Shown here: one piece after another, positions 46,395 to 54,709 of the stretch
Layout of the letters: every line of letters starts with the position of its first letter
Position numbering within the stretch: position 1 is the stretch's first letter
Assembly: GCA_937918935.1 (NCBI GenBank)
Contig: CAKZSI010000005.1
Coordinates: forward strand, 1-64,000
Source of the DNA: an uncultured Chloroflexales bacterium
GTDB taxonomy: Bacteria; Chloroflexota; Chloroflexia; Chloroflexales; Chloroflexaceae
DNA length: 64,000 bases
Direction of reading: 5' to 3'
Notes under the pieces: generated by a model
What the model saw: only the letters and a program-made list of their open reading frames with translations
The model's database searches: none
Told to the model about the DNA's origin: nothing
Program-made: the position numbers and the translations under genes

Positions 46395-47621
46395 CTACGG
46401 CAAGCGATCCCCGATGGTGCCTTCGTTGAAGGGGTCAAGCACCGCCGGAGGCGGGCCTTCAATCCCGCTGCTGCTCTCGATAACTTCCGGTCCGGGAACC
46501 GGATTGAAGACGGTATCCTGTGGGACGGCCGGTTGCAACGTGAAGCTGGTGATCACCAGGTGCCCGCTCAGGCTACCCCTGGCGGTCGCCTGGTAGAACC
46601 CGGTCGGCAGGCGCTCGTCGAGGTAGAGCACGGCGTAGAAATCGCCCACGCCATCGGCGAATTGCGAAGGCAGCCCGCGCACTGCGCCGTCCGGCAGAGT
46701 TACCCAGATGTCCACCCGCTCGCCGGGGTAGAACAGCGAACCCTGCACCTCAAAGGCGCTCCGCTGCGGATCAGCCTGGTCGGGTGGGAAAGCCACCCGG
46801 AGGCGGGCCCAGCCCGTCTGCACCACCGGCGGCGAGGTGAGCGTGAAGGTGGTGATCACACGATAGCCACTGCTGGCGCCCAGCACGGTGAACTGGTAGG
46901 CGCCTACCGGGTTCAGACCGTCGAAGGTGAAGGCGGCGCGGAAGTCACCCGAATTGTCGGCGAAGACCGGGGGACCGGGGGGGAAGCTAAGCACCGTCCC
47001 ATCGGGTGCGGTGATCCAGATGTCGATCCGTTCGCCGCCCAGGAAGCCGCCGCCATTGATATCCACCCGCGAGCCCTGCACGCCCCGCGCTTCGTTGCTG
47101 CCCACGCGGGTGACCGCCGCGAACGCCGGGCCGGGGTTTGGCCCCGGCGCACCGCCGGGCACAACCACCAGTGCTGCGCCGGAGACCTTGCCGCTCAGCA
47201 GCCCGCGCCCGGTGAAGAAGTAGCAGCCGTAGGGCCAGGCGCCCGGCACGGTCAGCACCGCCGACACTTCACCAGCAATGTTGGCATTCGCCCGGCTGGC
47301 GGCCGGGTTGTTGATCACTTGATCGATCGTGCCGTCAAGCAGTCGCGCCGCCGGCACGGTAAAGAGCCGTCCATCGGGGAACGAGATGTCAACCTCGACC
47401 GGTTCGGTCCAGTAACGCGACAGCTTAAGCTGAAAGCGCCCGCCCTGGAACACCGAAGGGGCGCTGATGCCCGTGCGGTCACACACAACCTGGGGCCGGT
47501 CGCTGAAAATGGCGAACGAGGCCGTTGAAGCCGATGAGGTATAGGCGAACACCCCCAGCACAAGCGCCAGGGCCAGCGCGAACCCGGCGGCGGCGAACCG
47601 CAGCATACGTCGTTGTCGCAT
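46395..47621 (-). CDS. Secreted protein with tandem beta-type domains, unknown
   Basis: The 408-aa protein has an N-terminal signal or anchor (about residues 7-30) and then three related domains of about 100 residues. The last two share the pattern GERIDIWITAPDGTV / GERVDIWVTLPDGAV, followed by a DFRAAF / DFYAVL strand and GAYQFTVLG / GFYQATARG. A Pro-rich tail ends the protein. This is the look of repeated Ig- or IPT-like surface modules. GAGAGGA precedes the ATG. No catalytic motif or sorting signal is seen, so the role is unknown. Confidence 0.75.
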   Translation of the reverse strand: MRQRRMLRFAAAGFALALALVLGVFAYTSSASTASFAIFSDRPQVVCDRTGISAPSVFQGGRFQLKLSRYWTEPVEVDISFPDGRLFTVPAARLLDGTIDQVINNPAASRANANIAGEVSAVLTVPGAWPYGCYFFTGRGLLSGKVSGAALVVVPGGAPGPNPGPAFAAVTRVGSNEARGVQGSRVDINGGGFLGGERIDIWITAPDGTVLSFPPGPPVFADNSGDFRAAFTFDGLNPVGAYQFTVLGASSGYRVITTFTLTSPPVVQTGWARLRVAFPPDQADPQRSAFEVQGSLFYPGERVDIWVTLPDGAVRGLPSQFADGVGDFYAVLYLDERLPTGFYQATARGSLSGHLVITSFTLQPAVPQDTVFNPVPGPEVIESSSGIEGPPPAVLDPFNEGTIGDRLP

Positions 47622-47932
47622 CGCTCGTTCCTCTCGTTAGAGATGACCGGGCGGGCCGTTCCCACCCGGGCCGCACCACCCGGAGGAGGTGCTCCAGCTT
47701 CAGGGCACGTCCCTGCCCCCAGGTGTTTTGTTGGTTCTGACGGTGTAGCCGCCAGAATCAACGAAACATGACCCTGTCGGGCAGCGTAGCCCCCCCAACC
47801 CTATCGCCGGAGGCGGATGTACAGTGGCCCTGGAGAAGGAGGGCATCTTTGCGCCAGCCAGCGTGTGATGATATAGTACTGAGAGGAACCTGATACGCCC
47901 AGGCTACGTATATTACGACAGGCTTACACACG
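47622..47932. other. Divergent intergenic region
   Basis: The gap between the secreted-protein gene and the DCC gene holds a probable promoter for the latter at 47849-47877. No gene is supported. Confidence 0.5.
47849..47877 (+). promoter_or_regulatory. Candidate promoter of the DCC-family gene
   Basis: TTGCGC (47849-47854) and TATAGT (47872-47877) are 17 bp apart. The start codon at 47933 would lie about 50 nt downstream of the transcription start; GAGAGGA occurs inside the leader but far from the ATG. Confidence 0.45.
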
Positions 47933-48322
47933 ATGACCACGTCCCGCTACACACTGCTCTACGATGGCGCCTGCCGGATCTGCACCGGCCAGATTGGCTG
48001 GATCGAGGCCTATAACGACGCCGGCTGGATCGAAGTGCTCGATATGCGCTCATCCGAGGCCCGCGCGCGCTTTCCCCAGGTCACACCCGAGGACGCGCAG
48101 CGTGAGGTGCATCTGGTGGCCCCCGACGGTACGCTCTACCGTGGGGCCGATGCGGTGCGCGAGACCCTGCTGCGCCTGCCAGGTCTGCGTGGCCTCGGCG
48201 AGTTGATGCGCCTCCCCGGGGCCATGCTCTTTGCGCGCCCGGTTTACGCCTGGGTCGCCCAGAACCGCTACCTCCTGGGCGGGCGCACCGATGCCTGTGA
48301 TGACGGCGCTTGCCAGCGTTAA
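47933..48322 (+). CDS. DCC-family thiol-disulfide oxidoreductase (DUF393)
   Basis: The 129-aa product has the signature YDGACRICTG with Cys14 and Cys17 replacing the DxxCxxC pattern of the family. It also has the conserved RSSEARARFP and GTLYRGADAVRETL blocks. These small proteins are proposed to be thioredoxin-like, but few have known partners. It is followed after 6 bp by a small membrane-protein gene in the same orientation, so the pair is likely an operon. Confidence 0.88.
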   Translation: MTTSRYTLLYDGACRICTGQIGWIEAYNDAGWIEVLDMRSSEARARFPQVTPEDAQREVHLVAPDGTLYRGADAVRETLLRLPGLRGLGELMRLPGAMLFARPVYAWVAQNRYLLGGRTDACDDGACQR

Positions 48323-48328
48323 GAGCCT

Positions 48329-48691
48329 ATGATCCCTCACTACGCGCGCTCCGTGCTGATCATCCTGGCCGTCATGTGCCTCCTCGCGCCGGCAACGCTG
48401 CTCGCGGGCGACGGAGACGCACCCGGACGCCCGGCGGCCCTGCCGTTGGTGGCCACGGAGCGCCCGGGTCTTCCGCTGCTCCCTCTCGATGCGCCTCTCC
48501 GTCAGACGCCCCCCGATCGCCCCGAGGAAACACCCGGGCGTGGTTCACGGGCCATCTTCTTCGCCTTCCTCTGTCTGTCCTTCATTCCCATCCTCTCCCT
48601 CGCCGTCGCCTTTGCCCTTAAGCGCCGCTTCGACACCCTCAGCCGCCAACGGCGCGCATCCGGCAAGTACAGATTTCCCAACACGCGGTAG
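48329..48691 (+). CDS. Small membrane protein with two helices, unknown
   Basis: The 120-aa product has a signal-like N-terminal helix (about residues 7-26, ending LLAGDGDA). A Pro-rich extracytoplasmic stretch of about 45 residues follows, then a second membrane helix (about 76-96) with a basic tail (KRRFDTLSRQRR). It starts 6 bp after the DCC gene. The last codons coincide with the GCATCCGGCAAGT repeat motif seen at 29832. No family is recognised. Confidence 0.65.
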   Translation: MIPHYARSVLIILAVMCLLAPATLLAGDGDAPGRPAALPLVATERPGLPLLPLDAPLRQTPPDRPEETPGRGSRAIFFAFLCLSFIPILSLAVAFALKRRFDTLSRQRRASGKYRFPNTR

Positions 48692-48959
48692 TACTACCCG
48701 GACGATCTTTGAAGTATCAAATAGCGCCTTGCCTTTCTGGGCAAAGTCGGTGCATACTAAGTACAGATGGGTTTTTCGTCGGGGACCCATGCCTGTGACA
48801 GGGTGCACACCTGAGTTGCCGTTTGGACGGGCCGGGAAGGTGTAGCCTCCCTGCATCCCCCGTTCCATCCGTGGCGGGCGCAGACCCTGGCGAAGCCAGG
48901 CCCCGCCGCGGGCGGAACCAGCGCTGGTAGCCTATTGTGTTGAGGAGGAGCTACAATCG
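48692..48959. other. Intergenic region, no gene seen
   Basis: I see only GC-rich inverted segments (for example the pair near 48870-48920) and the ribosome-binding site of the next gene. Confidence 0.5.
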
Positions 48960-49217
48960 ATGCCGCTGCTGTTGCACTTGATGATGGCCGGGGTCTGGGC
49001 CTCAACCGTCGTCATTCACACGCGCCGTCTGTTTCGTCTTGCTCGCGTCGAGCAGTTGGCTCGGTGGGAAGATCATGTGCGCCTCCGCTCGGGAGCGAAT
49101 CGCATCTGGTGGTGGTTGGGGCAGCAGGAGTTCTGGCGCGGGGTCATTCCTGATTGTTTGCGGGCCATGGAGATTACGGCGATGATCTTCCTGATCGCCT
49201 GGGGCATGAGCAGGTAG
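48960..49217 (+). CDS. 85-aa membrane-associated protein, unknown
   Basis: The product has an N-terminal hydrophobic segment (LLLHLMMAGVWASTVVI), a basic amphipathic middle (HTRRLFRLARVEQLARWEDHV) and a C-terminal hydrophobic segment (AMEITAMIFLIAWGM). GAGGAGG precedes the ATG, which is the main support. The WWWLGQQEFW stretch is aromatic-rich. No family is recognised; it may pair with the polytopic protein gene that follows. Confidence 0.65.
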   Translation: MPLLLHLMMAGVWASTVVIHTRRLFRLARVEQLARWEDHVRLRSGANRIWWWLGQQEFWRGVIPDCLRAMEITAMIFLIAWGMSR

Positions 49218-49308
49218 GCGCCCTTGCAACCGCGCTGCACACGAACGACGTGAGAGCATGTTCCTGGGAGTGGGCGGCCCTCCCGGACCCTCCTCCCGTA
49301 TGGGGCCT

Positions 49309-49710
49309 ATGTTCACCGAGTTGCGCGTGCAGTGGGCGGCGGTGGCGTTCGGCTGGCTGGCCGATTTTTCTCTCCGTGTTTTGATCCAGGTGACGCTCGG
49401 CTGGCTCGGCGCAACCCGCGTGTTTATTGCGCCGAGTCTTCACGAGCCTCTTCATGTATTCATCCTCGCGCTCATCCTTGCCGCCACTGCTGCCGGCGGT
49501 TTCATCGCGGCGCGCATCGCCGGCACGGCGTTTACCCTGCACGGCTTGCTCGTTGGCGTCACGTCCATTCTGGCTGCGGCGGTGAGCAATCCCGGTCTGG
49601 TGCCGGTGCCGCGCCTGCTCGTCGCAGTCCAGGCCCTGAGTCTGTTGACTGGCGCCCTCGGGGGGCTGCTGGCTTTTTTTGTTGCCCGCGGGTGGATGTC
49701 ACGGAAATGA
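49309..49710 (+). CDS. Four-helix membrane protein, unknown
   Basis: The 133-aa product has four hydrophobic helices (about residues 8-28, 43-63, 70-92 and 100-127) and short polar loops. Gly- and Ala-rich helix packing resembles TIGR04086-type small membrane proteins, but I cannot confirm this. The start could also be ATG 49300. It ends with a short basic tail (RGWMSRK). Confidence 0.65.
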   Translation: MFTELRVQWAAVAFGWLADFSLRVLIQVTLGWLGATRVFIAPSLHEPLHVFILALILAATAAGGFIAARIAGTAFTLHGLLVGVTSILAAAVSNPGLVPVPRLLVAVQALSLLTGALGGLLAFFVARGWMSRK

Positions 49711-49865
49711 TGGGCTGCCAGAGGCGCGGGGCGACATCAGGGCGGGGGCCAGGGCAACCGGGTTTGCTCAGGCCCCTCTGACCATCAGCCCGGCGGGCAG
49801 GGCGTCGGGAACAGCGGTTGCCCCATCCACGGGCAGGGGCGCGGGGAACCCCGGGTTCCCCACGC
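49711..49865. repeat. Palindromic repeats
   Basis: A copy of the dispersed palindrome (GGGGAACCCCGGGTTCCCC) lies at about 49840-49861, next to the pseudouridine synthase stop. A degenerate relative precedes it. Confidence 0.65.
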
Positions 49866-50795
49866 TCACCTCAGGAGCGTCTCAAAGAGCGGCGGCGTCG
49901 GGCTGGCAAGGGCCAGCATCACACCGGTGACGGGGTGCCGCAGGCACAGCTCAGCGGCATGCAGCAGATGACCGGGCAGCCGCTGGCCGGCGTAGCTGGC
50001 CGGGCCGCCGTAGCGCGTGTCGCCCAGCAGGGGATGGCCGATGTGCGCCAGATGCAGGCGGATCTGGTGGGTGCGCCCGGTGTGGGGCACGGCGATGACT
50101 AGCGTGGCATCATCCAGGGGCCGCCCCACCCGGAAGCTGCTGTGAGCTTCTCGCACGCGCCCGCCGCCCTCCGGCAGCGCCTGGCCCACCGCCTCCAGGG
50201 GATAAATGCGCCAGCGCCCCCCGGCTGCCCGGCCGTGGCCGGTTCGCAGGTCCATCGCGTTCCATGCCGGCCTGCCCGCGCAGAGGCCCAGGTACGTTTT
50301 CGCGACCTCGCCCCTGGCGAAGGCGTCCTGAAGCGCGGCGTTCATCGCGGGCGCCTTGCTTACCAGCAGCAGGCCCGAGGTGTCGCGGTCAAGCTGGTGG
50401 GCCAGGTGCAGCGGCGGCGCCACGCCATCGCGGGAGCCCAGGTAGCGCCCCAGGGCCGCGAGGACGTTGCCCCGGGCATCCCAGGGTGTGGCCCCCACGT
50501 ACCAGCCCGCCCGTTTGTGCACTGCGATCAGCCAGGCATCCTCGTAGGCCAGATCCTCTGCGGTGATGGTTATCTCGGCATAGCCGTCGGCAGGTGGGAA
50601 GCACAGCGTCAGTGTCGTGCCAGCAGGAGCAAGCGCGTCGGCGTCACTTACCCGACGCCCGTCGAGCCAGGTGCCGCCCCGTGCCGCCGCGACGGCGCCC
50701 GCCGCACCTGCCAGGCGCGCCGCCAGTTCGCCCAGGCGCAGCCCGGCGTCCTCCGGCACGATGCGGTAGGTGATGCGCGTCCGTTCCATTGCCAT
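49866..50795 (-). CDS. RluA-family RNA pseudouridine synthase
   Basis: It isomerises uridine to pseudouridine in rRNA or tRNA. The 309-aa protein has an N-terminal S4-like region (LRLGELAARLAGAAGAVAA). The catalytic motif HLAHQLDRDTSGLLLVSK follows, with the essential Asp; most members have Arg where this has Gln before the Leu-Asp. The family motifs KTYLGLCAGRP, HTGRTHQIRLHLAHIGHPLLGD and LLHAAEL come next. The exact target base is not predictable. Start ATG 50795 or 50789. Confidence 0.92.
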   Translation of the reverse strand: MAMERTRITYRIVPEDAGLRLGELAARLAGAAGAVAAARGGTWLDGRRVSDADALAPAGTTLTLCFPPADGYAEITITAEDLAYEDAWLIAVHKRAGWYVGATPWDARGNVLAALGRYLGSRDGVAPPLHLAHQLDRDTSGLLLVSKAPAMNAALQDAFARGEVAKTYLGLCAGRPAWNAMDLRTGHGRAAGGRWRIYPLEAVGQALPEGGGRVREAHSSFRVGRPLDDATLVIAVPHTGRTHQIRLHLAHIGHPLLGDTRYGGPASYAGQRLPGHLLHAAELCLRHPVTGVMLALASPTPPLFETLLR

Positions 50796-51214
50796 TCCGC
50801 CAGAGGGAGGGCAGAGCCTTCCCAATAACTCTCCTTGCCCTCATGCTACAACGAGACTCCGTCTCGACGAGGGTGGCGGGGCCGAAGAGGCGCCCGCAGG
50901 ATGTGCCGTTCCGGTACGGGACGGCTGCGCTCGCCGCACCGGAACATAGTTTGTGGAAGGGCAAAGCCCCTCCGAGCTTTCCCAATGACGGGACGTTTCG
51001 TTGGGGTACTGATCCCAATACTTTGCACATAAGCCAGGGCTCACGGCACGGCGCCCCTCCCGACCTCCCCCCGCCGGGGGGGCCGGATGCAGCGTGCGGC
51101 GGGTCACGTGCTGGCGAGCCGTCGGTATGCCTCCGAATCGCTCCAACAGGGAGCGGAGCCGGAAGCCATCCCCCGGCGGGACGGGGCAACGCGCATATTT
51201 GAAACGTATTGGTA
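50796..51214. other. Intergenic region, no gene seen
   Basis: An imperfect palindrome around TTCCGGTACGGG...GCACCGGAA (about 50908-50943) is the main structure. A related TACCGGAAGG motif occurs near 17716. No gene or RNA could be assigned. Confidence 0.45.
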
Positions 51215-52765
51215 CTAATCCCCGCTCTCCAGCCGTTGTCGCAACTCTTGCTTCAAATCCCACAGCCGCTGCGAAAGCGAGACGTGATAGATGTGCGGAT
51301 TGACGATGCGGCGCACGCCAGCGTCGAGCCGCTCCACGTCGGCCCGACGACGCTCGCGCATGGCCTCCAGCGAGGGCAGTTCGTACACCAGCCGGCCCTC
51401 GCGCAGCACCTCGACCAGCAGGGGCTCCATCCCCGAGAGCGCCGCCGGTTCCAGCACGCGGAACATTGATGGTTCGACGGGATGGCGCAGCACAATCTGC
51501 TCCATCCGCGTTGGCTCCTCTTCGTCCAGGCAAATCATGTCGGCGGTCGCCAGGCCGCGCCGGTCGTAGAGCCGCCAGGTCTGCTTGAGACCGGGGGTGG
51601 TCATCTTCGCGGGCGAGTCGGCGATCTTGATCGCCGGACGCCAGCCGGTTCCGTCGTGAATGGCGACCAGTTTGTACACGCCGCCAAGGGCGCCTTCGCC
51701 GTGCGAGGTGACCAGGCGCGTGCCCACGCCGTAGACCAGGCGGTGGATGATCGCGTCGGCGTCGGCGCCATAGCGCCCGGCCTCGGCAGCGATCTGCGTC
51801 TGGATCTGCCAGATCACCAGTTCGTCCAGGTCGCTGGAGAGCACGATAACCGTGTCAGCGAATCCGGCCCGGTCGAGCATCAACGCCGCCTGGATGGCCA
51901 GGTAGGCCAGGTCGCCCGAATCCAGGCGGATGCCCACCGGTTTGTGGCCCTTCGCCCGTAGCTCCTCAAACACCCGGATGGCGTTGGGCACACCGCTCTC
52001 CAGGGTATCCACCGTGTCAACCAGCAGGATGCAGTCGTCGGGGTAGACTTCGGCGAAGGCGCGGAAGGCGTCGAGTTCGCTCTGGCCCAGCGCCAGGTAG
52101 GCCTGCACCAGCGAGTGGGCATGGGTGCCTTTCGGCGGAAGCCCCATGGTGCTGGAGAGACCTACATTGGAGGTGAAATCGGCCCCGCCGATCAACGCCG
52201 CGCGGGTGCCAGCGTTGGCGCCACGGTCCTGCCCCCGGCGCAGCCCGAACTCCAGCACCAGGCTCGCCCGGCTCACCTCGCGGATGCGCGCGGCCTTGGT
52301 GGCGATGAGTGTCTGGTAGTTGAGCTGGTTGAGCAGCGCCGTTTCCAGGATCTGGGCCATTGCCAGAGGGCCGCGCACCACACTCAGCGGGATGCCGGGA
52401 TGCACCACCCGTCCCTCGGGGATGGCGCTGAGGCTGATGGCCTCGAAATGGCCGTGATGGCGCAGGTAGTCGAGAAAATCGTCGGCGAAGAGCTGCGCGC
52501 CGGCGCGGGTGCGCTGGGCCCGCAGGTAGGCCAGATCCTCCTCACGGAAACGCGCCGCGCGCATCCAGTCCAGCAGCCACTCCAGCCCGGCGACGACGCA
52601 GTAGCCGGCGGCATGCATCCCGTAGTCGGGGTAGCGCCGGAAGTAGTGGTCGAACTGGGCCGGCCGCTCGTGCAGCCCGGCCCGGAAGTAGAGCTGGGCC
52701 ATAGTCAACTGGTACTGGTCAGTGAAGAGGATGCCCTCAGCCGTGCGCTGCTGCTCTGCTCGCAT
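51215..52765 (-). CDS. pncB: Nicotinate phosphoribosyltransferase
   Basis: It makes nicotinate mononucleotide from nicotinate and PRPP, the Preiss-Handler entry to NAD. The 516-aa product has [14 protein letters not shown] at the N-terminus, FGLRRGQD with the catalytic-region residues, [24 protein letters not shown] and [12 protein letters not shown], plus the phosphate-binding [12 protein letters not shown] 52765 is preferred because AAGGAGG lies just upstream. A near-consensus promoter and a palindrome lie upstream. Confidence 0.95.
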   Translation of the reverse strand: MRAEQQRTAEGILFTDQYQLTMAQLYFRAGLHERPAQFDHYFRRYPDYGMHAAGYCVVAGLEWLLDWMRAARFREEDLAYLRAQRTRAGAQLFADDFLDYLRHHGHFEAISLSAIPEGRVVHPGIPLSVVRGPLAMAQILETALLNQLNYQTLIATKAARIREVSRASLVLEFGLRRGQDRGANAGTRAALIGGADFTSNVGLSSTMGLPPKGTHAHSLVQAYLALGQSELDAFRAFAEVYPDDCILLVDTVDTLESGVPNAIRVFEELRAKGHKPVGIRLDSGDLAYLAIQAALMLDRAGFADTVIVLSSDLDELVIWQIQTQIAAEAGRYGADADAIIHRLVYGVGTRLVTSHGEGALGGVYKLVAIHDGTGWRPAIKIADSPAKMTTPGLKQTWRLYDRRGLATADMICLDEEEPTRMEQIVLRHPVEPSMFRVLEPAALSGMEPLLVEVLREGRLVYELPSLEAMRERRRADVERLDAGVRRIVNPHIYHVSLSQRLWDLKQELRQRLESGD

Positions 52766-52796
52766 CGTAGCCTCCTTCATGCGCCCCCAGGGTGAT

Positions 52797-52815
52797 TAGT
52801 GTATACTTGACACTA
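52797..52815 (-). promoter_or_regulatory. Candidate operator of pncB
   Basis: TAGTGT (52797-52802) and ACACTA (52810-52815) form an inverted repeat with a 7-bp spacer. It lies immediately downstream of the -10, covering the expected start site. NAD genes are controlled by NrtR or NiaR in many bacteria; which, if either, acts here is unknown. Confidence 0.5.
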
Positions 52816-52816
52816 T

Positions 52817-52845
52817 ATGATAGTCGCCGGAGGGCCGAATGTCAA
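52817..52845 (-). promoter_or_regulatory. Near-consensus sigma-70 promoter of pncB
   Basis: On the minus strand a perfect TTGACA (52845-52840) and TATCAT (52822-52817) are exactly 17 bp apart. The start codon lies about 45 nt downstream of the predicted transcription start. Confidence 0.75.
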
Positions 52846-52890
52846 GCCCTGTCAGCTTGCTTGAATATAGGCTATCATGGGGCAGGGTTG

Positions 52891-53003
52891 GGGAGCGCCG
52901 CCTTCCCAGGCGCCCTGCCTCCAGGAAGGGTCCGGGAGGGCGCCGCTTTCCCAGGCGCCCTGCCTCCAGAAAGGGTCCGGGAGGGCGCCGCTTTCCCAGG
53001 AAG
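52891..53003. repeat. Tandem repeat of 43-45 bp, about 2.5 copies
   Basis: Units starting GGGAGGGCGCCGCTTTCCC begin at 52891 (slightly diverged), 52934 and 52979. Each contains GGGCGCC and CCAGGCGCCC-type palindromic parts. It fills the gap before the decarboxylase gene. Confidence 0.8.
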
Positions 53004-53068
53004 TCTGTTTTTCGTCCCTCTGCTGTGCGGCGAGGCCGCATGGACGTCTTGTGAGAAAGGAAGCGCGT

Positions 53069-54499
53069 ATGCATCCCGATGAGTTTCGACAAGCGGGCCA
53101 TGCGTTGATCGACTGGATCGCCGCCTATCGCGAGCGCCTCCCCGAGCTGCCGGTCTGGTCGCGCGTGAACCCCGGCGCCATCCGCGCGCAGCTTCCCGCC
53201 GCCCCTCCCGAGGCCCCCGAGCCGTTCGCCGACCTGATGGAGGATCTGGAGCGCATCATCCTCCCCGGTCTCTCCCACTGGCAACACCCGCGCTTCTTCG
53301 GCTACTTCCCCGCGAACGCCGCCCTGGCCTCGGTTCTCGGCGACTTGCTCAGTACCGGCCTGGGTCAACTCGGCCTGAACTGGGAAGCCAGTCCGGCGCT
53401 GACCGAACTGGAGGAGCACATGGCTGACTGGATGCGCCAGCTCCTCGGCCTCTCCGAGGCGTGGCGCGGGGTCATCCACGACACGGCCAGCACCGCGACC
53501 CTGGTGGCGCTCCTCTGCGCCCGCGAACGTAGCACCAGTTACAGCCAGAGCCGTGGCGGGCTGCAGGCCGAGGAGTTGCCGCTGACCGTCTATGTCTCGG
53601 CTGAGAGCCACAGTTCGGTGGAGAAGGCGGTGCTGCTTGCTGGCTTCGGGCGCTCCAACCTGCGGCTCATCCCCACCGACGAGCGCCATGCCATGCGCGT
53701 GGATCTGCTGGCCGATGAGATCGTCGCCGACCTGACCTACGGCCGTCGGCCCTGCGCCGTTGTGGCGACTACAGGCACGACCGCCACCACCGGTCTCGAT
53801 CCGCTCGAACCGATCGCCGCCATCTGTCAGGAGCGCGGCCTGTGGTTGCACGTGGACGCGGCCATGGCCGGCTCGGCCCTCATCCTGCCCGAGTGCCGCT
53901 GGATGTGGCAGGGCATCGAGGGGGCCGACAGTCTGGTGCTCAATCCCCACAAGTGGCTCGGCGCAGCCTTCGATTGCTCGCTCTTCTACGTCCGCGACCC
54001 GCAGCACCTGATCCGGGTGATGTCCACCAACCCGAGCTATTTGCAGACGGCGACCGACGGGGCGGTGACCAACTTCCGCGACTGGGGCCTTCCGCTGGGG
54101 CGGCGCTTCCGCGCCCTCAAGCTCTGGTTCCTGCTGCGGCTGGAGGGAGTCGAGGCCCTGCGCGCCCGCCTGCGCCGCGATCTGGCCGCGGCCCAATGGC
54201 TTGCCCAACAGGTCCGCGCGACACCGGAGTGGCGGCTGCTCAATGCGGTCCACCTGCAAACGGTCTGCGTGCGCCACGAGCCGGCGGGGCTGGAAGGCGA
54301 GGACCTTGACCGCCACACCCTCGACTGGGTCGGGCGGATCAACGCCTCGGGGGCAGCCTTCCTGACCCCGGCGGTGCTCGACGGGCGCTGGATGTGCCGG
54401 GTAAGCATCGGCGCCGAGCCGACCACCCATGCCGATGTTGCGGCCCTGTGGGCCTTGATGCGCGAGGAGGCGGAAGGCGTCGGTGGGGTCGCGTTGTAG
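53069..54499 (+). CDS. PLP-dependent group II (aromatic-L-amino-acid type) decarboxylase
   Basis: It removes CO2 from an aromatic or related L-amino acid to give an amine. The 476-aa product has the aromatic-decarboxylase N-terminus (WSRVNPGAIRAQLP region, HPRFFGYFPANAA) and AESHSSVEKA with His181 stacking on the cofactor. VDAAMAGSALILPE follows, with the Asp that binds the pyridine nitrogen. The Schiff-base Lys295 is in LNPHKWLGAAFDCS. AAGGA precedes ATG 53069; the upstream open frame is tandem repeat. The exact substrate (Phe, Tyr, Trp or Dopa) is not resolved. Confidence 0.92.
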   Translation: MHPDEFRQAGHALIDWIAAYRERLPELPVWSRVNPGAIRAQLPAAPPEAPEPFADLMEDLERIILPGLSHWQHPRFFGYFPANAALASVLGDLLSTGLGQLGLNWEASPALTELEEHMADWMRQLLGLSEAWRGVIHDTASTATLVALLCARERSTSYSQSRGGLQAEELPLTVYVSAESHSSVEKAVLLAGFGRSNLRLIPTDERHAMRVDLLADEIVADLTYGRRPCAVVATTGTTATTGLDPLEPIAAICQERGLWLHVDAAMAGSALILPECRWMWQGIEGADSLVLNPHKWLGAAFDCSLFYVRDPQHLIRVMSTNPSYLQTATDGAVTNFRDWGLPLGRRFRALKLWFLLRLEGVEALRARLRRDLAAAQWLAQQVRATPEWRLLNAVHLQTVCVRHEPAGLEGEDLDRHTLDWVGRINASGAAFLTPAVLDGRWMCRVSIGAEPTTHADVAALWALMREEAEGVGGVAL

Positions 54500-54534
54500 G
54501 GCCTGCGCAGGCGCTCTCCTACGAGTAGGCGTGG

Positions 54535-54696
54535 AGAACCCGGGTTGCCCCACCTGTCGCCAGGCGGCGCCGGGGCGCCATCGCGTGAGCGGGGGTGGGC
54601 GGAACCCGGGTTGCCCCACCTGTCGCCACGTGGCGCCGGGGCGTCATCGCGTGAGCGGGGGTGAGGGGAACCCGGGTTGCCCCACCTGTCGCAAAA
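54535..54696. repeat. 66-bp tandem repeat, about 2.4 copies
   Basis: The motif AACCCGGGTTGCCCCACCTG starts at 54537, 54603 and 54669, an exact 66-bp period. Between copies, GGCGCCGGGGCG and CGCGTGAGCGGGGGTG are also conserved. Each unit contains the AACCCGGGTT palindrome. It lies between the convergent decarboxylase and lpdA genes. Confidence 0.85.
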
Positions 54697-54709
54697 CGTC
54701 CAGGTACAC

